Origin: Panonychus citri
Lineage: Eukaryota > Arthropoda > Arachnida > Trombidiformes > Tetranychidae
Assembly: GCF_014898815.1 (NCBI RefSeq)
Contig: NW_026515543.1
Span: forward strand, 3,720,001 to 3,784,000
Length of the DNA: 64,000 bases
Direction: 5' to 3'
A program made the position numbers and the translations under genes. The notes below the pieces were generated by a model, which saw only the letters and a list, made by a program, of their open reading frames with translations, was not told the origin of the DNA and searched no databases. This document shows positions 41,427 through 53,510 of this stretch, one piece after another (the stretch's first letter is position 1; each line of letters begins with the position of its first letter).

Positions 41427-44400
41427 TTAGAATCTGGTATTTACTCGATTTCTTGCCAGGATCTTAAATCTTTCCAATATACAACTGGCAGAGAGCCTCG
41501 CCTCTGCATCTTGATCCCAACATTCCTCGATGGTTTCACAAATCACCTTCAAAGATGGATTATCTAACCATTGTTGTTGGATTATTGGCCTTTTCTTTGC
41601 TTGACAAACAGTTTCTTGCATATCCTCGAGAGATGGATTTTGTCCCACTTCCTCTTCAAAGGGTAATTTATATTCGCTAACTGTTATCACTCCATTAGAA
41701 GATTCATCTTCGCTGGTGAGCGTGTCATCGCCCCGACAACGAGAGACCAATTCCCAAAGGACCAGACCACAAGCATAAACATCAATACGATAAAGTGAAT
41801 CTTGGGTATAATTAATGGCTCCCTCAAGTACTTCAGGAGCCATGTATCGACGTGTACCAACTTGTCCCAATCCAGCGGGAGTACGATTAGGATAAAAGAT
41901 TAAAGCTAAACCAAAATCAGCAATTCGAGGTGTTAAATCAGCTTTTAATAGAACATTTCGTGATTTAATGTCTCGGTGTACAATCGATGGTTTCATCTTG
42001 TAATTTGCTTGATTGTTAACTCCTTCTCCACCTTCCTTTGGCTCACTTCCTTCGGGAATTTCATAATGAAGATGATTTAAACCCGCAGCAATGCCAATAC
42101 TTATCTTAACAAGTTGATCGATATTTACAGTATTTTTCTTTAAATAATCGCAGAGAGAACCAAACTCATGATACTCTGTTATCAACCAGAATCCTGATGG
42201 AGATTCAGATAAAGGCTCATTGTTGGGATTTGAGGGATCATCGCGCTTCTCAGAGCCAAGAAAACGTAAAATATTTTCATGCTCAATTTGTGGTGTCTTA
42301 AAAACTAGTTGTTCACTTATCCATGATGACCTTTCATGAGGTGGAAATATTTTCACTGCAACAATCTTATGATTGTTTCCTTTCTCATCATTATTAACAG
42401 TAATGGATGATGGTGTAATTAAACTTCCATCTACATCATCACCATCAATATTGCCAACGATTCTCTCCCCTGAGATATCCTTTTTGTAGATAGTTTGAGG
42501 AGAAATCATTTTCGCTTTCCAGACAGAGCCAAATCGTCCAGTTGATAGTTTCTCAATTAATTGAATACTTCGATTCCCATGTTCGACTATTGAATCATTA
42601 CCATTACGATGATGGTTACTTGTTAAATTAATAGTTCCATTTGCTGTACATGAGTTAATACTCATTCCATTCATTTGATTGGCGATTGAAACGCTTTCAT
42701 CATCTTCACCAAATCGCTTTGAACGAATCAGATCTTTCCTTTGACGTTTAAACCAAACGTAATACAGAACAATAAAGATGAGAATAGTTAAAATTGCTAA
42801 AGGTATCAAAGTGTAAGACCAGATCCCAATTGAGCCAGATTCAGATCCAGAGGTTTTCGCTTGTTGAGGTGAATGCACTGTGGTATCATCGCCATCATAA
42901 TAATTATCATCATAGTAGTGAAAAAAAGGGGGAAAAGATAATCAGTAAAGATTTGATCATATGCAAGAAAAGTATAAGAGATGTAGAGATTGAATATAAT
43001 GCCAAGAAACGAAACCCGAATATCTAAATTGTATCAATCAATGATTATTAAATTAATAGCATGATACAAAGATCTTTTCATATTAATAATCATCTAGTTA
43101 CAAATTATCGACATCAATAAATGAGTTGCTTTCTAATTGATTGCCAGTAATTAGGTACATCAAACAAACACTTTGAGAAAAGCTCGAGAAAAAAACTAAA
43201 GTGAGAGAGAAAAAGTAAAAATAATATTACAATGTAACAATTTTCTTGAAAATTCATCTTCTTCATTCTCGCTCGTTTCAATTATCTCTAATTTTTCTAA
43301 TATATTCAGATGAATAAACTAAAATCATGTTATTAACATGATGATCATGAGAATGAGAATGAGTTTATGAGAGAAAGAGAAAGAGAAAGAGCTTGAAAAT
43401 GTTCATTGCTTATTCAAGGTTGTTCATATGATTTAGCAACAATCATCACAAGCCAACAACACAAAGTTACACTTTGTTCAATGAATTATCGAGTATTATG
43501 TTTAATTATAGTTGGTTGATTACTTGATTAGTTGAATTAGTAAAAAAAAGATGTAAACAAATGAGAAAGAGATGATGATCGGGGGAGGATAGAGTAGAAT
43601 TGGGATACAAATAGAAATACAGAACGATATTGCTTTTTGAAAGAAGAAGAAACAAGTTAAGGGTTAATGATATTCTGATTCTGATTGATTCTTTAAATAA
43701 AATTTTTCTATTCTATTAGAGTTTATCAAAAAGTCTTTTACCTAGACGTGTTCTATCAGAAATAGAATAAAATATATGAAACGTTCTCACTTGCATTTAT
43801 TATGAATTAATGAAAAATAAGAACATCTTTCTTAGAAATTCAATGAATTTTCTCAAAAAGTAAATGAATTTCGATGAGTCAATGGATTTTCACCATAAGG
43901 ATGAAGACCATTTAAATAGGGGATTTCGACTAGACTTAGAAATAAAATTAAATAATTTTTTCTGATGTATTTTTCTGTGGAAAATTCAGTTGTGAAGTTA
44001 TTTTTCTGAAAAACATTATCGTTTGGAAGATATCCTGAAAAAACTCTCGTTTAGCAGGATAAGCTAACTGGCTTAGCTGGATACTTGGAACCTTTTGTGA
44101 ACAAGTTTTTCTGATGTAATTTTTCATGATAATAATGATGGTCAACTTAAAAAATCAGAATAAGTTGACTAACATTGATTAAAACGCAAAAGACTTATTT
44201 TTATTCCTTGGGATGGATAAATAGTTGATAATATGAATAATGGTTGCAATTGGTGATTTTGATGAACATTAGTTAATTTAGTTGTTGAATCAAAGTAATT
44301 AAGAGAGATTTGAAAAACTGATTAATTGTTCAATCGTAGATTGTCCTTTTACACAGCTAATCAAACATCATCTTAGTCAGGATGATTTAGCTAATTATAT

Positions 44401-47400
44401 TCCACAATTAAGATATTAATCATTGGATTATAATTAAGAGTTAATTACAATCAACATTAAACAATTAACAATTGAGAGGATAGAGAAATGAAAGAGAAAA
44501 AGAAAGAAGGGGAAATATTAATTACATTCTCTTTCTCAATAAGAACAATTAATTGTTAAATTAACTATTGGGTAAATGGTGAATAAGAATTCATCTTGAA
44601 TAACTATTGTTACCATGATGACATTACATGGCTTAGGTATGTGCATATGAAATGGCACTTTTGAAGAAAATTTTTTTCTTTTGATGATAATTCGAGAACC
44701 AGTCAGTATATTGAGATATTATTTTATTCACTAAATAGATAATACTCTAATGAATGAAATGATATCAAATTTAACTAGGAAAAAAATTATTAATTTAATT
44801 AGAATTAATTTTTAAAAATATGGAAATTTCGCGAAATTTTTTGGGTACACTTTTCATTGGTCGGAAAATGGCCTTAGTCCGAAAAAATTAATTATGTAAG
44901 TGTTTTGAGTTTGACTCAGGGGATGAGGCAAAGCCACTTACAACAAAAGCTGTAATCGAGATCGGTACAGCCTATTAACATCAAACGAGGTGCACAGAGT
45001 CGATCGACCTTGGCGCCAACGCGAGAATAGATACTGAGATGTGACAACTTAATAGAGATTAATTGAACAGAGTGGAAAGCACGTACAAGGATAAACTGAG
45101 GTGAGAGTTAGGAACTAAGGTAATGGAGTAAGTCGGAAACGACTAAGAGTGAAGTGTAAATTGAAGAGAGTGACAACAATAGATGAATAATAATTAAGTG
45201 AACTGTACTGCCTGGCTATGAGTGTCTGTGGTTTAAGGTGAGAGAGGGTTTTTATATGGTGCTTGACAAAATTTCTTGTACACCAGTTTTTTGAATATAA
45301 TTGAAAAGAGGGATGATTTATATTTAATTTTTTTGTTTTTTTTAGTAATTTAGATAAGACTGAATAAGTTTAATTGATAAAAATTTTGTCTGGAATCCAG
45401 TAATAGGATTTTTTGGAAATCGGGAAAAACAGAATTGGACAAAATTTCTTGTACACCCCCACCAAAATTTATTGAGGTGTTTTTTTTGGTTTGATTGTCA
45501 ATTAAATTGATTGTTTATGTTATTACGATCATTTAAAGACCCTTTGCATCAAAATCGGACCAGAGATAAAAAAGATTCACCAGATTGAATTTAACATGGG
45601 AGTCTATGGACATGACGGCATTTGGCCTGTTACTCAGAGACCATGCAGGTCAGTGTCATGAAAATTCAGGTACTTATAGTCCTAATAGTTGCTTACAATA
45701 ATTCAAAATTAGAATCATAATATTATCTCTATTCTTCACATCATAAGGCTAAAAACCAATAATTTCATAAAAGTGTCAATTTAATAGGAAATTTACATTG
45801 AAAATTATGATTTTCGTGAGATTTTGTCGGATTTTTTGTTTTTGGCCTTATGATGTGAAGAATAGAGATAATATTATGATTCTAATTTTGAATTATTGTA
45901 TAAGGGAGAGAGTCCGATGAGGAAAAGATGATGACCGAAGGGGAAAAGAAAAGTGTGAGAGAGGCATTTCCCTTACAATTATTTTTTTCGATTTTTATAT
46001 TTTTAGAACTTTTCTCTTTCGATTGATTCACAAATGATAATATCATTTTCGAAAAGGGGTCAATGTTTTGACTTTTTTTCGTTTAAAACTGAAGATTTTC
46101 AATTGAGCACCATGAGAATCCTACACTGACAAGCAAAAATACTATACACACTTCGAATTTTAATAATTTAATATGATTTATTTAATTGTGGAAAGCTAAT
46201 AGCACAATTCAGACGTTTTCAGCTTTGAGGGGGGCTCTAATTATCTTGTTGAAACCAAAATTCGCGTGATTATTATGCGAATGAACAAGATTACGAAACA
46301 TTTTAACTGAGGACAATTTAGGTGCTATTACGTTTTTTGACTTTTTTTTCAATTTAAACAATATTTCTGTCAAATATTCTTTTACAAAATCAATGAGGAC
46401 CACATCAAGAGTTATAAAAACTCATAAAAGTTATTCAATTTCTATCATTATTTTCATGATTTACCGTAAGCTAATAGTTAATATGGTCGAAATTTTCTTT
46501 TTTCGATCAGCTTATCAAATAGGTGACCTAATTTCTATTAGTATCTTATTTTTTCGATAGAATGGTTCGACTATTACCCTTTCCCCTCATTGAAAATACT
46601 GGCCTATCGCCGAAATCAATTAAATCTGAGTATTCACGTAATGAGACATTATTATTGAAAAATGACATAACTTTACCAATATCAATGTTTCAATCTGAAA
46701 TTTTACAGATTATTAATCTACATAAAAAGTTCATCATATTGATGTATTGATTGTGTTATTAAGCTCAATAATTTCTTAATTATAGTCAAATTAGTCTTTT
46801 CCAAAAAGTGTGTATAGTATTTTTGTCTACCAGTGTAGTCAATAGGGTTTCCAAATGCTAAGAAATGAAAGGCAAGTGAATGAGAAGAATCAACCAGCTC
46901 AACAGTTTCTTTTTAAGAGCTGATTTTTTTTTCACGGACAAAAAGATGGAAGAAAATATTTGATAAACAATTAGCTCACCGGGTATATTTGAAAGAAGAT
47001 GAACATTTCTGTTACAAAAATCTTCATAACAACAGCAGAAATAATGTTCCTTTGTGTATCTTGAGGCTATACATGTTGTACTATTGACACAATCACCATT
47101 ATGACCAGTTAAACATCCTGCGTGTCTAAGTGTCACTCGACCAGCACTTTTTAAACCATCGGAAGTGTTGGTGGAATCATCAGTAACATTTGACCAAAGA
47201 GAGTAACAGTAGTATTTCTGTAATCCATTTGAAGTTGATTCTTGTGCGCACTTAGTTACATTTTTAGGACCACAATAACCATTTGAACATAAAGTCTCAT
47301 TGAAATACTGACATTGAAGGTAAACAACATCACCTGGACCATTGAGATTATCGATGGTCTTTGGGTCAGTAATTCGAGTCATCGGTGTGAAGGGAAGATG

Positions 47401-47416
47401 TTTAAACACGTTAACA
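41427..47416 (-). CDS. ACVR2: Activin receptor type II (punt-like), 5' exon not seen
   Basis: A receptor Ser/Thr kinase that binds activin/BMP ligands and phosphorylates type I receptors. Two exons are seen on the minus strand: about 47416-46980 (extracellular) and 42877-41427 (membrane span plus kinase), joined in phase 1. The ectodomain has the ten-Cys three-finger layout ending in YFCCCYEDFCN, with several N-x-S/T sites. The membrane span is at YTLIPLAILTILIFIVLYYV. Kinase motifs are VAVKIF, HRDIKSRNVLL, DFGLAL and GTRRYMAPEVLEGAIN; the last is typical of type II activin receptors. The segment between the membrane and kinase cores carries an unusually long low-complexity insert (about 42400-42680). 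The signal-peptide exon was not found and probably lies upstream of 47440, past or around the secreted-protein gene. Confidence 0.9.
43779..44629. repeat. Dispersed repeat, copy 2
   Basis: Same orientation as 29337-29960 and nearly identical over two blocks (43779-43899 and 44233-44629). They are separated by about 330 bp that differ between the copies. Confidence 0.7.
45694..45900. repeat. Perfect 56-bp inverted repeat with 95-bp spacer
   Basis: Arms 45694-45749 and 45845-45900 (start TACAATAATTCAAAATTAG). Both edges are TA. The left flank (ACTTATAGTCCTAATAGTTG) belongs to a family also found near 30240 and 36280, so this may be an inverted duplication inside a larger repeat rather than a separate MITE. 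Confidence 0.65.
46124..46835. mobile_element. Tc1/mariner-type element, 712 bp, non-autonomous
   Basis: Ends are CACTG ... CAGTG with a TA on each side (46122-46123 and 46836-46837). The inverted repeats continue as AAAATACTATACACACTT on both sides, ~30 bp in total. CACTG/CAGTG ends with TA duplications are classic Tc1. Two short ORFs inside (about 60 codons each) show no transposase motif I can recognise, so it is probably deleted. It lies 145 bp inside the receptor intron from the ectodomain exon. Confidence 0.8.
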
Positions 47417-47962
47417 CTAAATCCAATTGGATTTCATTAAATTATCAATAACAAATGAAATCAATTTTAGATAATAACATCAACACCATCTCTTGTTCAG
47501 CTTATGGCGTATGTCAGCTCACTTTTCTTTAAGCCAACATCTGGTTCGGCTTAACACTAATCATCAGCTTAAACATTTCGACTTCAAACTGCAAAAGCTT
47601 AATTATCATCGCAATTAACCAAACACAAACTAAACCTAATCATTTGTGTGTAAATCTTGATCTTAATTTTTTCATTTTTTACGATTAATTTCGGCTCAAT
47701 GTTAATTAGATTTAGTTAATTTTGATTCTCTTTTCGTGAGCTGACATTGAAAGTATCGATTCTATCGGATCTTGTTTATCTTTTGCTCTTTGTTGTTGTC
47801 ACTTTTTGTTCACTTTTAATTACTAATTGTGAATACGATTACGATTTCATGGACATAAAGTACGATTTTCGTTAGTATATAAAAGCAGATGAATTGTTTA
47901 CTTTTCTGTGATTAGTTAATTTGATTTCTATTACAATTGTAAGTATCTAACAATTTGACAAA
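47417..47962. other. Intergenic/5' region with a repeat shared with 57.0 kb
   Basis: No exon was recognised. A ~62-bp segment at 47750-47811 (AAAGTATCGATTCTATCGG, then GTTGTTGTCACTTTTTGTTC) recurs at 57021-57085 just upstream of CCDC186. It contains a TATCGAT word like the DRE core-promoter element. Confidence 0.55.
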
Positions 47963-48865
47963 ATGTTTTATTCACCTGAAGGGATTGTTAATTTGATTCG
48001 TTCATTTATCTTGATTAGTATATTTTTCACAACCAAAGTTTCATATGTTAATTGTGCGCCAATATTATTGAATCAAATTGCTTTTAATAACACAATCAAT
48101 CCTGCTAATTTCTTCCCAACGGATTTAACTAGACTAATATTCCCTCGAGGTAAATATTATCAATAGTATATTTTAATTAACTTTTTCATGTCGATAATTT
48201 CTTGTTTCTCATAATCATCTAAGTGAATACTGATTTATTTCGTTGGTGGTTTTCCAGTCAATTAGCTCCAACATCTTATACAAGACAATCAAATTATCGC
48301 AATGAAAATAGAACCAATTTAAATTCAATTGGTAGTAACAAGAATCTTGGACGACAATATGGTTCGAACAATTTAAATGGTGACATGTTCGGTGATTACA
48401 ATGGAGCAAATGAAGGTTTGTTAGCTGATTGATTAGTCGAATTGTTGATTACATTTGATGTTTTTTTCTTTTCTTTAAAATCTACAAAAAGGTGATGACT
48501 TTTTCTCACAAATATTTTCCTTCCTATTCGGATCTCCATCTTCTGGCGGCGGCGGCGGCGGCGGTGGTAATAGTGGTCATTATGGTCCAAGTAATGGTGG
48601 AGTAGATGAACAAGGCCGAAGTGAGGTTAATATTAATTCAGGTTCAAATTCGGGGTCAGGATCAAATTCTGGTGCAAATTCTGGTTCAAGTTCTGGTTCA
48701 AACTCTGGTAGTTTCGGAATGACCCAACAAGAGTGGTCTCAATATTTACAACTGATTCAAGCCTTAGCTCAAGACGGTGACAGTGGAGGCGGTGGAGGTG
48801 GAGGTCTCGGTGATGCTGGACAATTAATTAACATGGCAATGAGTATAATGGGTGGAGGTCTCTGA
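47963..48865 (+). CDS. Secreted Gly/Ser/Asn-rich protein (three exons)
   Basis: Exons read as 47963-48149, 48266-48415 and 48492-48865, all phase 1. The N-terminus has a signal peptide (hydrophobic FILISIFFTT, likely cut after NCA). Exon 2 is Asn/Arg/Tyr-rich. Exon 3 has a poly-Gly run (GGC repeats at 48543-48563), then an alternating Gly/Ser/Asn stretch (NSGSGSNSGANSGSSSG), a short ordered part (TQQEWSQYLQLIQALAQ) and another Gly run near the C-terminus. The product, ~235 residues, resembles structural secreted proteins such as cuticle, glue or silk-like components. The family is not recognised. The acceptor at 48265 (AG after CAATT) is chosen because the one at 48257 would give an immediate stop. 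Confidence 0.7.
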
Positions 48866-50145
48866 AAACTTCGTCGAAAATATCAATCGATAGCAATTAC
48901 CAAACAAAATTCATAACCATTTTTTTCACCTTTCAATCCTTGAATATTTATAAATAAAGAGCAATTAATAAATTGTCATCGTCTCGTTAATTAATAATGC
49001 TCAATGTTCTGTATTTGCATATCAACTTTTGCTCTAGTTTAGCTTCAGATCTCTAGAGTATTTATATGCTCGGCCTTAAGAACGGAAAAGTTCATAGTAA
49101 ACATTTTCGACATTCCATCTACGAACTCAATTCCGAAATTCATGAAGCTTTACCAGGAAACACTGGTGGTCACTCGAGGGCTAATTCGATTATCTGACTG
49201 TACATAAGTTTCGATGATGAGCATCAATAGAATTGCTGAATAGTTCTGAGAAGAGAATCAAATCTTTACAATCAACTGAATAAGTGCCAATTGTTTTTAT
49301 TGGAAAAATGTTCATATGATTTGAAATGGAAATTAATTGTTGATTGTTGATTAAATATTCATTTTTCTGAGTCTAGAATTGAAATCAGTTCAAGTTGAAA
49401 ATAAGTTGTTTTTCATTGTTGAAAATTATTAGCATGATGATCGCGATTAATTACAATCGTCGACAAAAGTTTGTGAACAATCATCTGAGTTGATTTAAAA
49501 CTATTCAACATTAACTGTAGTCAATTTGTTATTAAATTGTCATTGATAAGATCCTAAAGACATATTGATTTACATTTTGATCTACTGATTGTTATTATTT
49601 CATCCTAATCATATACAATAGATTTCATTAATTAACCTCTAAGAGAATCTAAATCCATGGTTAAAGTTTCCAGAAAAACTTAATTAGCCAATTACAATAA
49701 TAAACTCATAGAATTGACTTGGACGTTAATTTAATTAATCCTTAAAAGTCTTTTAATCTTATCAATAGAAATAAAGAGTAATTGTGATTAAATTTCCACC
49801 TTGAAATCTTTTATTCATATTGTGAATTAATTGTGATTTGACAAAACCAAAAAACCGATTCTTTCAATTGATTATAATTAAATATTCGCTCCAAGATTTA
49901 TCAAAACCGAATCCATTTTTCATCTATTTTTCCAGGAATTGTTCCAGGAATGAGCTTTGAATTTGAGTGCAATGTAAATCAACAGATGAAATGTGATCAA
50001 TTACAATCTGACATTGATTAGTTGAGTTAATCAACAGAAATTGGATTAACTTTCAACTGCAATTTTATTGTTTTTTAACTTTAGTTACAAAGTGCCATAT
50101 GAATTGTGTGGGTTCACATGACTGAGTGAGTTCAAGTCTCACCCT
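48866..50145. other. Intergenic sequence, including the 3' tail of the LINE
   Basis: An AATAAA at about 48953 probably ends the secreted-protein transcript. From about 50070 to 50145 lies the 3' untranslated end of the minus-strand LINE, with an A-rich end (on the minus strand) near 50070-50085. I see no other gene. Confidence 0.5.
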
Positions 50146-53100
50146 CTAGAGGTCATGCTCTTCAACCTCTCTTGACAGCTTTTCTTTTCTTAGTTGATCT
50201 TGACAATATTTCATGTTCATTACATATTCAATAAATTCTGCTATAATTAATTCATTTTCTGATTCTTTTTCTATGCTAAAATTGTTTTTTCTTCTCATTT
50301 CAGTTATTCCTTCAATGTTATCCATCCAGTTACAGTCTATTAACAAGTGTTCCCATGTTGAGTGTCTGGTGCAGCATTCGAATCCTATGAGCTTTTTTGA
50401 GATTATCGTGTATATTTGGTAATGTATTGGTTTCTTCAGGTTCATGTTCGGGAAAATTTTGGTGATTATATCTTCGCTGTACTTGTACGCATATTTCACT
50501 TGGTTTCTGGCCCATTTTGTTGCCTCTCTTTCTTGTGTTATTAGTGTCCAGTATTTTGCCACGGTTATGTTTCTTAAAGATGTGATTTCTTCTTCTTCTA
50601 GGTTGACGTCTAATTTGTGGCCAAACCACCACCATGTTTTGTTTCTCACTTTGTTCATTATCCATCTTACGTTTTCTGCGAATCTCGATATTCCTTGCCA
50701 ATATTCTGTTATTTTCTCTGGTACAAGGATCCATGTTCCCTCGATGTTCAGGTTCGTTATTGTGTATTCCAATGCTATTAATTCTGCTTCCCATTCGTTT
50801 TCGGCTTCTAACACCAAGTAGTTTTTCTCTATTTCTTCAGAGTTTTTCGAGTCATCCATCATCACGAGTACCCAAACTTTTTGGAATCTGGTTATTCTCC
50901 AATAGATTCGTCTACATGGTTGTTGTCTTCTTTTCCATCTCTTCTTGAGCCAGTTCCAGTTCTCACTTTTCATTTCCATATATTGGGGTAGTGGTCTTAT
51001 TTGGGCTGGTCTTCGAAGATTCATCTTGCTCTTTAGAATTTTCAATCTTTTTAGGAAAGTGACCACTGGATTTGGGCATTTGTTTTTCGCTATGAAGGTC
51101 CATCTCGATTCAAATTTTTCTTGGAAGAACAGGTTGTACACGGCTCCATATGCTTTTATGAGGATCATCACTGTTTCTAGCATCTCTTGATGGCCTCTTG
51201 TGTCTCCATAGAAAAGGCCAAAATTGTATTTCTCCAGTTTCGGGAAGATGATTGTCGTTGCCAGTAGATTCTTTATTTTTGTCGGGAGTAATCGCCATGA
51301 ATTCGTCTTCGTTTGGATTTGTTCTTTTAATTCTTTGGCTTCCTCCATCATCAAGTCTTGAAATTTTCTTTCAATGTTTTCACATATCAGTGTGTAACCG
51401 ACTGATTCGAATTTTTTCATTTGAGATAATTTATATTCTATTGTTTTTTTCTTGTTTAGTTTCAGGTTTATTGGTCCCAGTTCTTCACTTACCCATTCTA
51501 GGACTTCAGCCGTTTCTTCCCTTGTTACCAGTACCATATCGTCGGCGTAAGCGATAACTTTTATGTTCCTCATGTGGAGTCTTCTGATGGCTGAGTCGAG
51601 GCAGAGGATGAAGAGTAAAGGTCCCACTGCTGTTCCTTGGGGGACTCCAATGGTTTCTTTCTTGTAGTAGTTCTTGTGGTCTTCTCTGATTGTTAGCCAT
51701 CTGTTGGTCAGCATAGATTTCAAGAGATACCATGTCGATTTACCTAATGCTCTCATTAGTCTTGGTTCTTGGCTTATCACATCCACCTCATCAAAAGCAC
51801 ATGAAATGTCCATCATTATGATTTTCGATTCTTGTGGGTGATCGGTAAATATTAATTTGGCGAAGAATTCATCTCTGTTACTGTTTTTCTGGAAAGCGTA
51901 CTGTGTTTCGGCCAGGAGATACTCATTGCTGATATTCTGCAGCCTTTCTGCCAGGATTGTGTCGATGATTTTCATCAGGTAGTTTGGTGATTTAACCATT
52001 CTGTATCTGATTGAATCAGCTTTGGGAATTAGCATGCACCCTAGTGTGGTGATACAATTGGGTACATGTGATATTTCAAATATTTTTTGTATCAGGTTTG
52101 TGATGATTTTTTTGTTTGTTTCGTAGAATCTGTTCCACGTTCTTGGAGTGTAACAATCAGCTGTCAATGATGAGGTTTTAAATTTTATTTTTTCGATTTT
52201 ATTCAATTCGACCTCTGTAAGTTCTCCTTTTATGTACTGGGGTTTGTCCATGTATCTTGGTTTCGTTGTTTCGAAACCTTCAAGTAGGTTTCGTTTTGAC
52301 TCGATTGTTTTTTCGTTCTTTGGGTCGATTTTAATTTCCTCTTCTCCTAGTATTTTAGATTTTATTATTTTCCATAATTTTCTTGTATTTTTCTCGTTCG
52401 TAAGTAATTTTCTGTATGAGTTTCTTTTCAATTTGTTGTTGATTCTTGTATTTATATTTTTAATTCTTTCTTTGTTTATGTCATCTCGTTTTTCCTTTAG
52501 CAATTTTTTTCTTTGGTGTCTCAATCTTTGTAATTGATTTCTTTTCTTTTTTGCCGTTTTCCAGATTCCATGGTTGTTTGGGAAATGGATGATTTCTCTG
52601 CTTAATTTAACGAGGTCATGGTTCTTATCCCATTCGTCTTCTTGATTAACGGTGATGTTTCTTTCTTTTAATTTCCATGATCCGAATATTAATTGTTTTT
52701 CTTCTGGCGATTTTTTCATTTTGATTGTTGGTTTGGATGTTTTGAATCTGGCTATTAGTCCCATGTGGTCAAGGCCTTCAGCACTCATTACACTTTTGTT
52801 GATAATTTCACAGTTTTTATTGTATAGAATGATATCTATTACCCTTTTGCTATTCTTGAAGGTGGTTTGGAGGTCATCGTGGGTGATTCTCAGGTTACCT
52901 GTTTTTATCAGAGTTTCTATTTGTTCCATTATTTGATGGTAAATTTTCTTTCTCACTATTTTAACTTTATTTAGTTTATTCCATTGTGGTGATGGCCAGT
53001 TAACGTCGCCTCCGAAGATTATCGGGGCATTTTCGTTTGTTGTGGTTATTTGTTTTATCATGTTGATTGTTCTTCTTGTTAGGTCAATGTTTGTATTTGG

Positions 53101-53391
53101 TCCCCATGTTTTAATATACACGCTACCAATGATGATGTTGTGGATATTTAGTTTGATTACTATCATCGATTGGTTTTTGAATAGTTGGTAACCGTGGATG
53201 TCCGGTGATAAGATGATTGCTACCGAGTTTCCGATGAAGATTGTGGTATCATTTGATTCAAATTGTGTTCCAATTGGACATTCACTAATTAGCAGGCACG
53301 TTTTCGTTTCATTGTTCATTCGTTGTAAGAAAATTTTGAAGATATTTCGTTTTTTTCTTATGTTGATACTTATAACTTTTATACCGAACAT
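50146..53391 (-). CDS. Non-LTR retrotransposon ORF2: endonuclease, reverse transcriptase, C-terminal zinc motif
   Basis: An intact 1,081-residue ORF. An APE-type endonuclease at the N-terminus shows LLISECP, GDVNWPSPQW, VIDIILYN and LDHMGL (the S/LDH end). The reverse transcriptase has motif A MMDISCAFDEVD, motif B GVPQGTAVGPLLF and motif C AYADDMVLV, so the catalytic triad is complete. Near the C-terminus is a possible reduced RNase H (EWEAELIALE), then a C-x-H-x-H-x-C-like motif (CCTRHSTWEHLLIDC). The domain order fits R1/Jockey/I-group elements. Having no frameshift over 3.2 kb suggests a young or still active copy. Its sense strand is strongly A-rich. Confidence 0.9.
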   Translation of the reverse strand: MFGIKVISINIRKKRNIFKIFLQRMNNETKTCLLISECPIGTQFESNDTTIFIGNSVAIILSPDIHGYQLFKNQSMIVIKLNIHNIIIGSVYIKTWGPNTNIDLTRRTINMIKQITTTNENAPIIFGGDVNWPSPQWNKLNKVKIVRKKIYHQIMEQIETLIKTGNLRITHDDLQTTFKNSKRVIDIILYNKNCEIINKSVMSAEGLDHMGLIARFKTSKPTIKMKKSPEEKQLIFGSWKLKERNITVNQEDEWDKNHDLVKLSREIIHFPNNHGIWKTAKKKRNQLQRLRHQRKKLLKEKRDDINKERIKNINTRINNKLKRNSYRKLLTNEKNTRKLWKIIKSKILGEEEIKIDPKNEKTIESKRNLLEGFETTKPRYMDKPQYIKGELTEVELNKIEKIKFKTSSLTADCYTPRTWNRFYETNKKIITNLIQKIFEISHVPNCITTLGCMLIPKADSIRYRMVKSPNYLMKIIDTILAERLQNISNEYLLAETQYAFQKNSNRDEFFAKLIFTDHPQESKIIMMDISCAFDEVDVISQEPRLMRALGKSTWYLLKSMLTNRWLTIREDHKNYYKKETIGVPQGTAVGPLLFILCLDSAIRRLHMRNIKVIAYADDMVLVTREETAEVLEWVSEELGPINLKLNKKKTIEYKLSQMKKFESVGYTLICENIERKFQDLMMEEAKELKEQIQTKTNSWRLLPTKIKNLLATTIIFPKLEKYNFGLFYGDTRGHQEMLETVMILIKAYGAVYNLFFQEKFESRWTFIAKNKCPNPVVTFLKRLKILKSKMNLRRPAQIRPLPQYMEMKSENWNWLKKRWKRRQQPCRRIYWRITRFQKVWVLVMMDDSKNSEEIEKNYLVLEAENEWEAELIALEYTITNLNIEGTWILVPEKITEYWQGISRFAENVRWIMNKVRNKTWWWFGHKLDVNLEEEEITSLRNITVAKYWTLITQEREATKWARNQVKYAYKYSEDIITKIFPNMNLKKPIHYQIYTIISKKLIGFECCTRHSTWEHLLIDCNWMDNIEGITEMRRKNNFSIEKESENELIIAEFIEYVMNMKYCQDQLRKEKLSREVEEHDL

Positions 53392-53510
53392 CGTTCTTTG
53401 TTTTTGTTTTTCTTCTCAACGGTTTTTGCTCTCCGTTTCTATGGTTACTTTCTTCCTTTTCTTTTCTTTGTTTTGTTCTATCATTTGAAAAACTTGTTAC
53501 TTATTTCATC
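53392..53510 (+). promoter_or_regulatory. Divergent gap between LINE ORF2 and the antisense USP gene
   Basis: Only 119 bp lie between the ORF2 start (minus) and the USP start (plus), so any promoter for the plus-strand gene must lie here or within ORF2. It is a very T-rich, pyrimidine-dominated stretch with no clear TATA. Confidence 0.35.

Larger units (their letters stand above)
42878..46979. other. 4.1-kb intron of the activin receptor gene, filled with repeats
   Basis: GT/AG on the minus strand. It holds copy 2 of the dispersed repeat (43779-44629), an unexplained, relatively GC-rich stretch (44920-45250), a perfect inverted repeat (45694-45900) and a Tc1/mariner-type element (46124-46835). 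Confidence 0.7.

Noticed and set aside
50100..50150. tRNA gene suggested by a T-arm (GTGAG-TTCAAGT-CTCAC)
   Set aside because: No matching 5' acceptor strand, D-arm or anticodon arm could be placed upstream; it lies in the LINE 3' end.
50213..52936. Several plus-strand ORFs opposite LINE ORF2
   Set aside because: They are hydrophobic shadows of the A-rich minus-strand gene, with no motifs; in contrast the USP ORF has motifs, an intron and a poly(A) signal.
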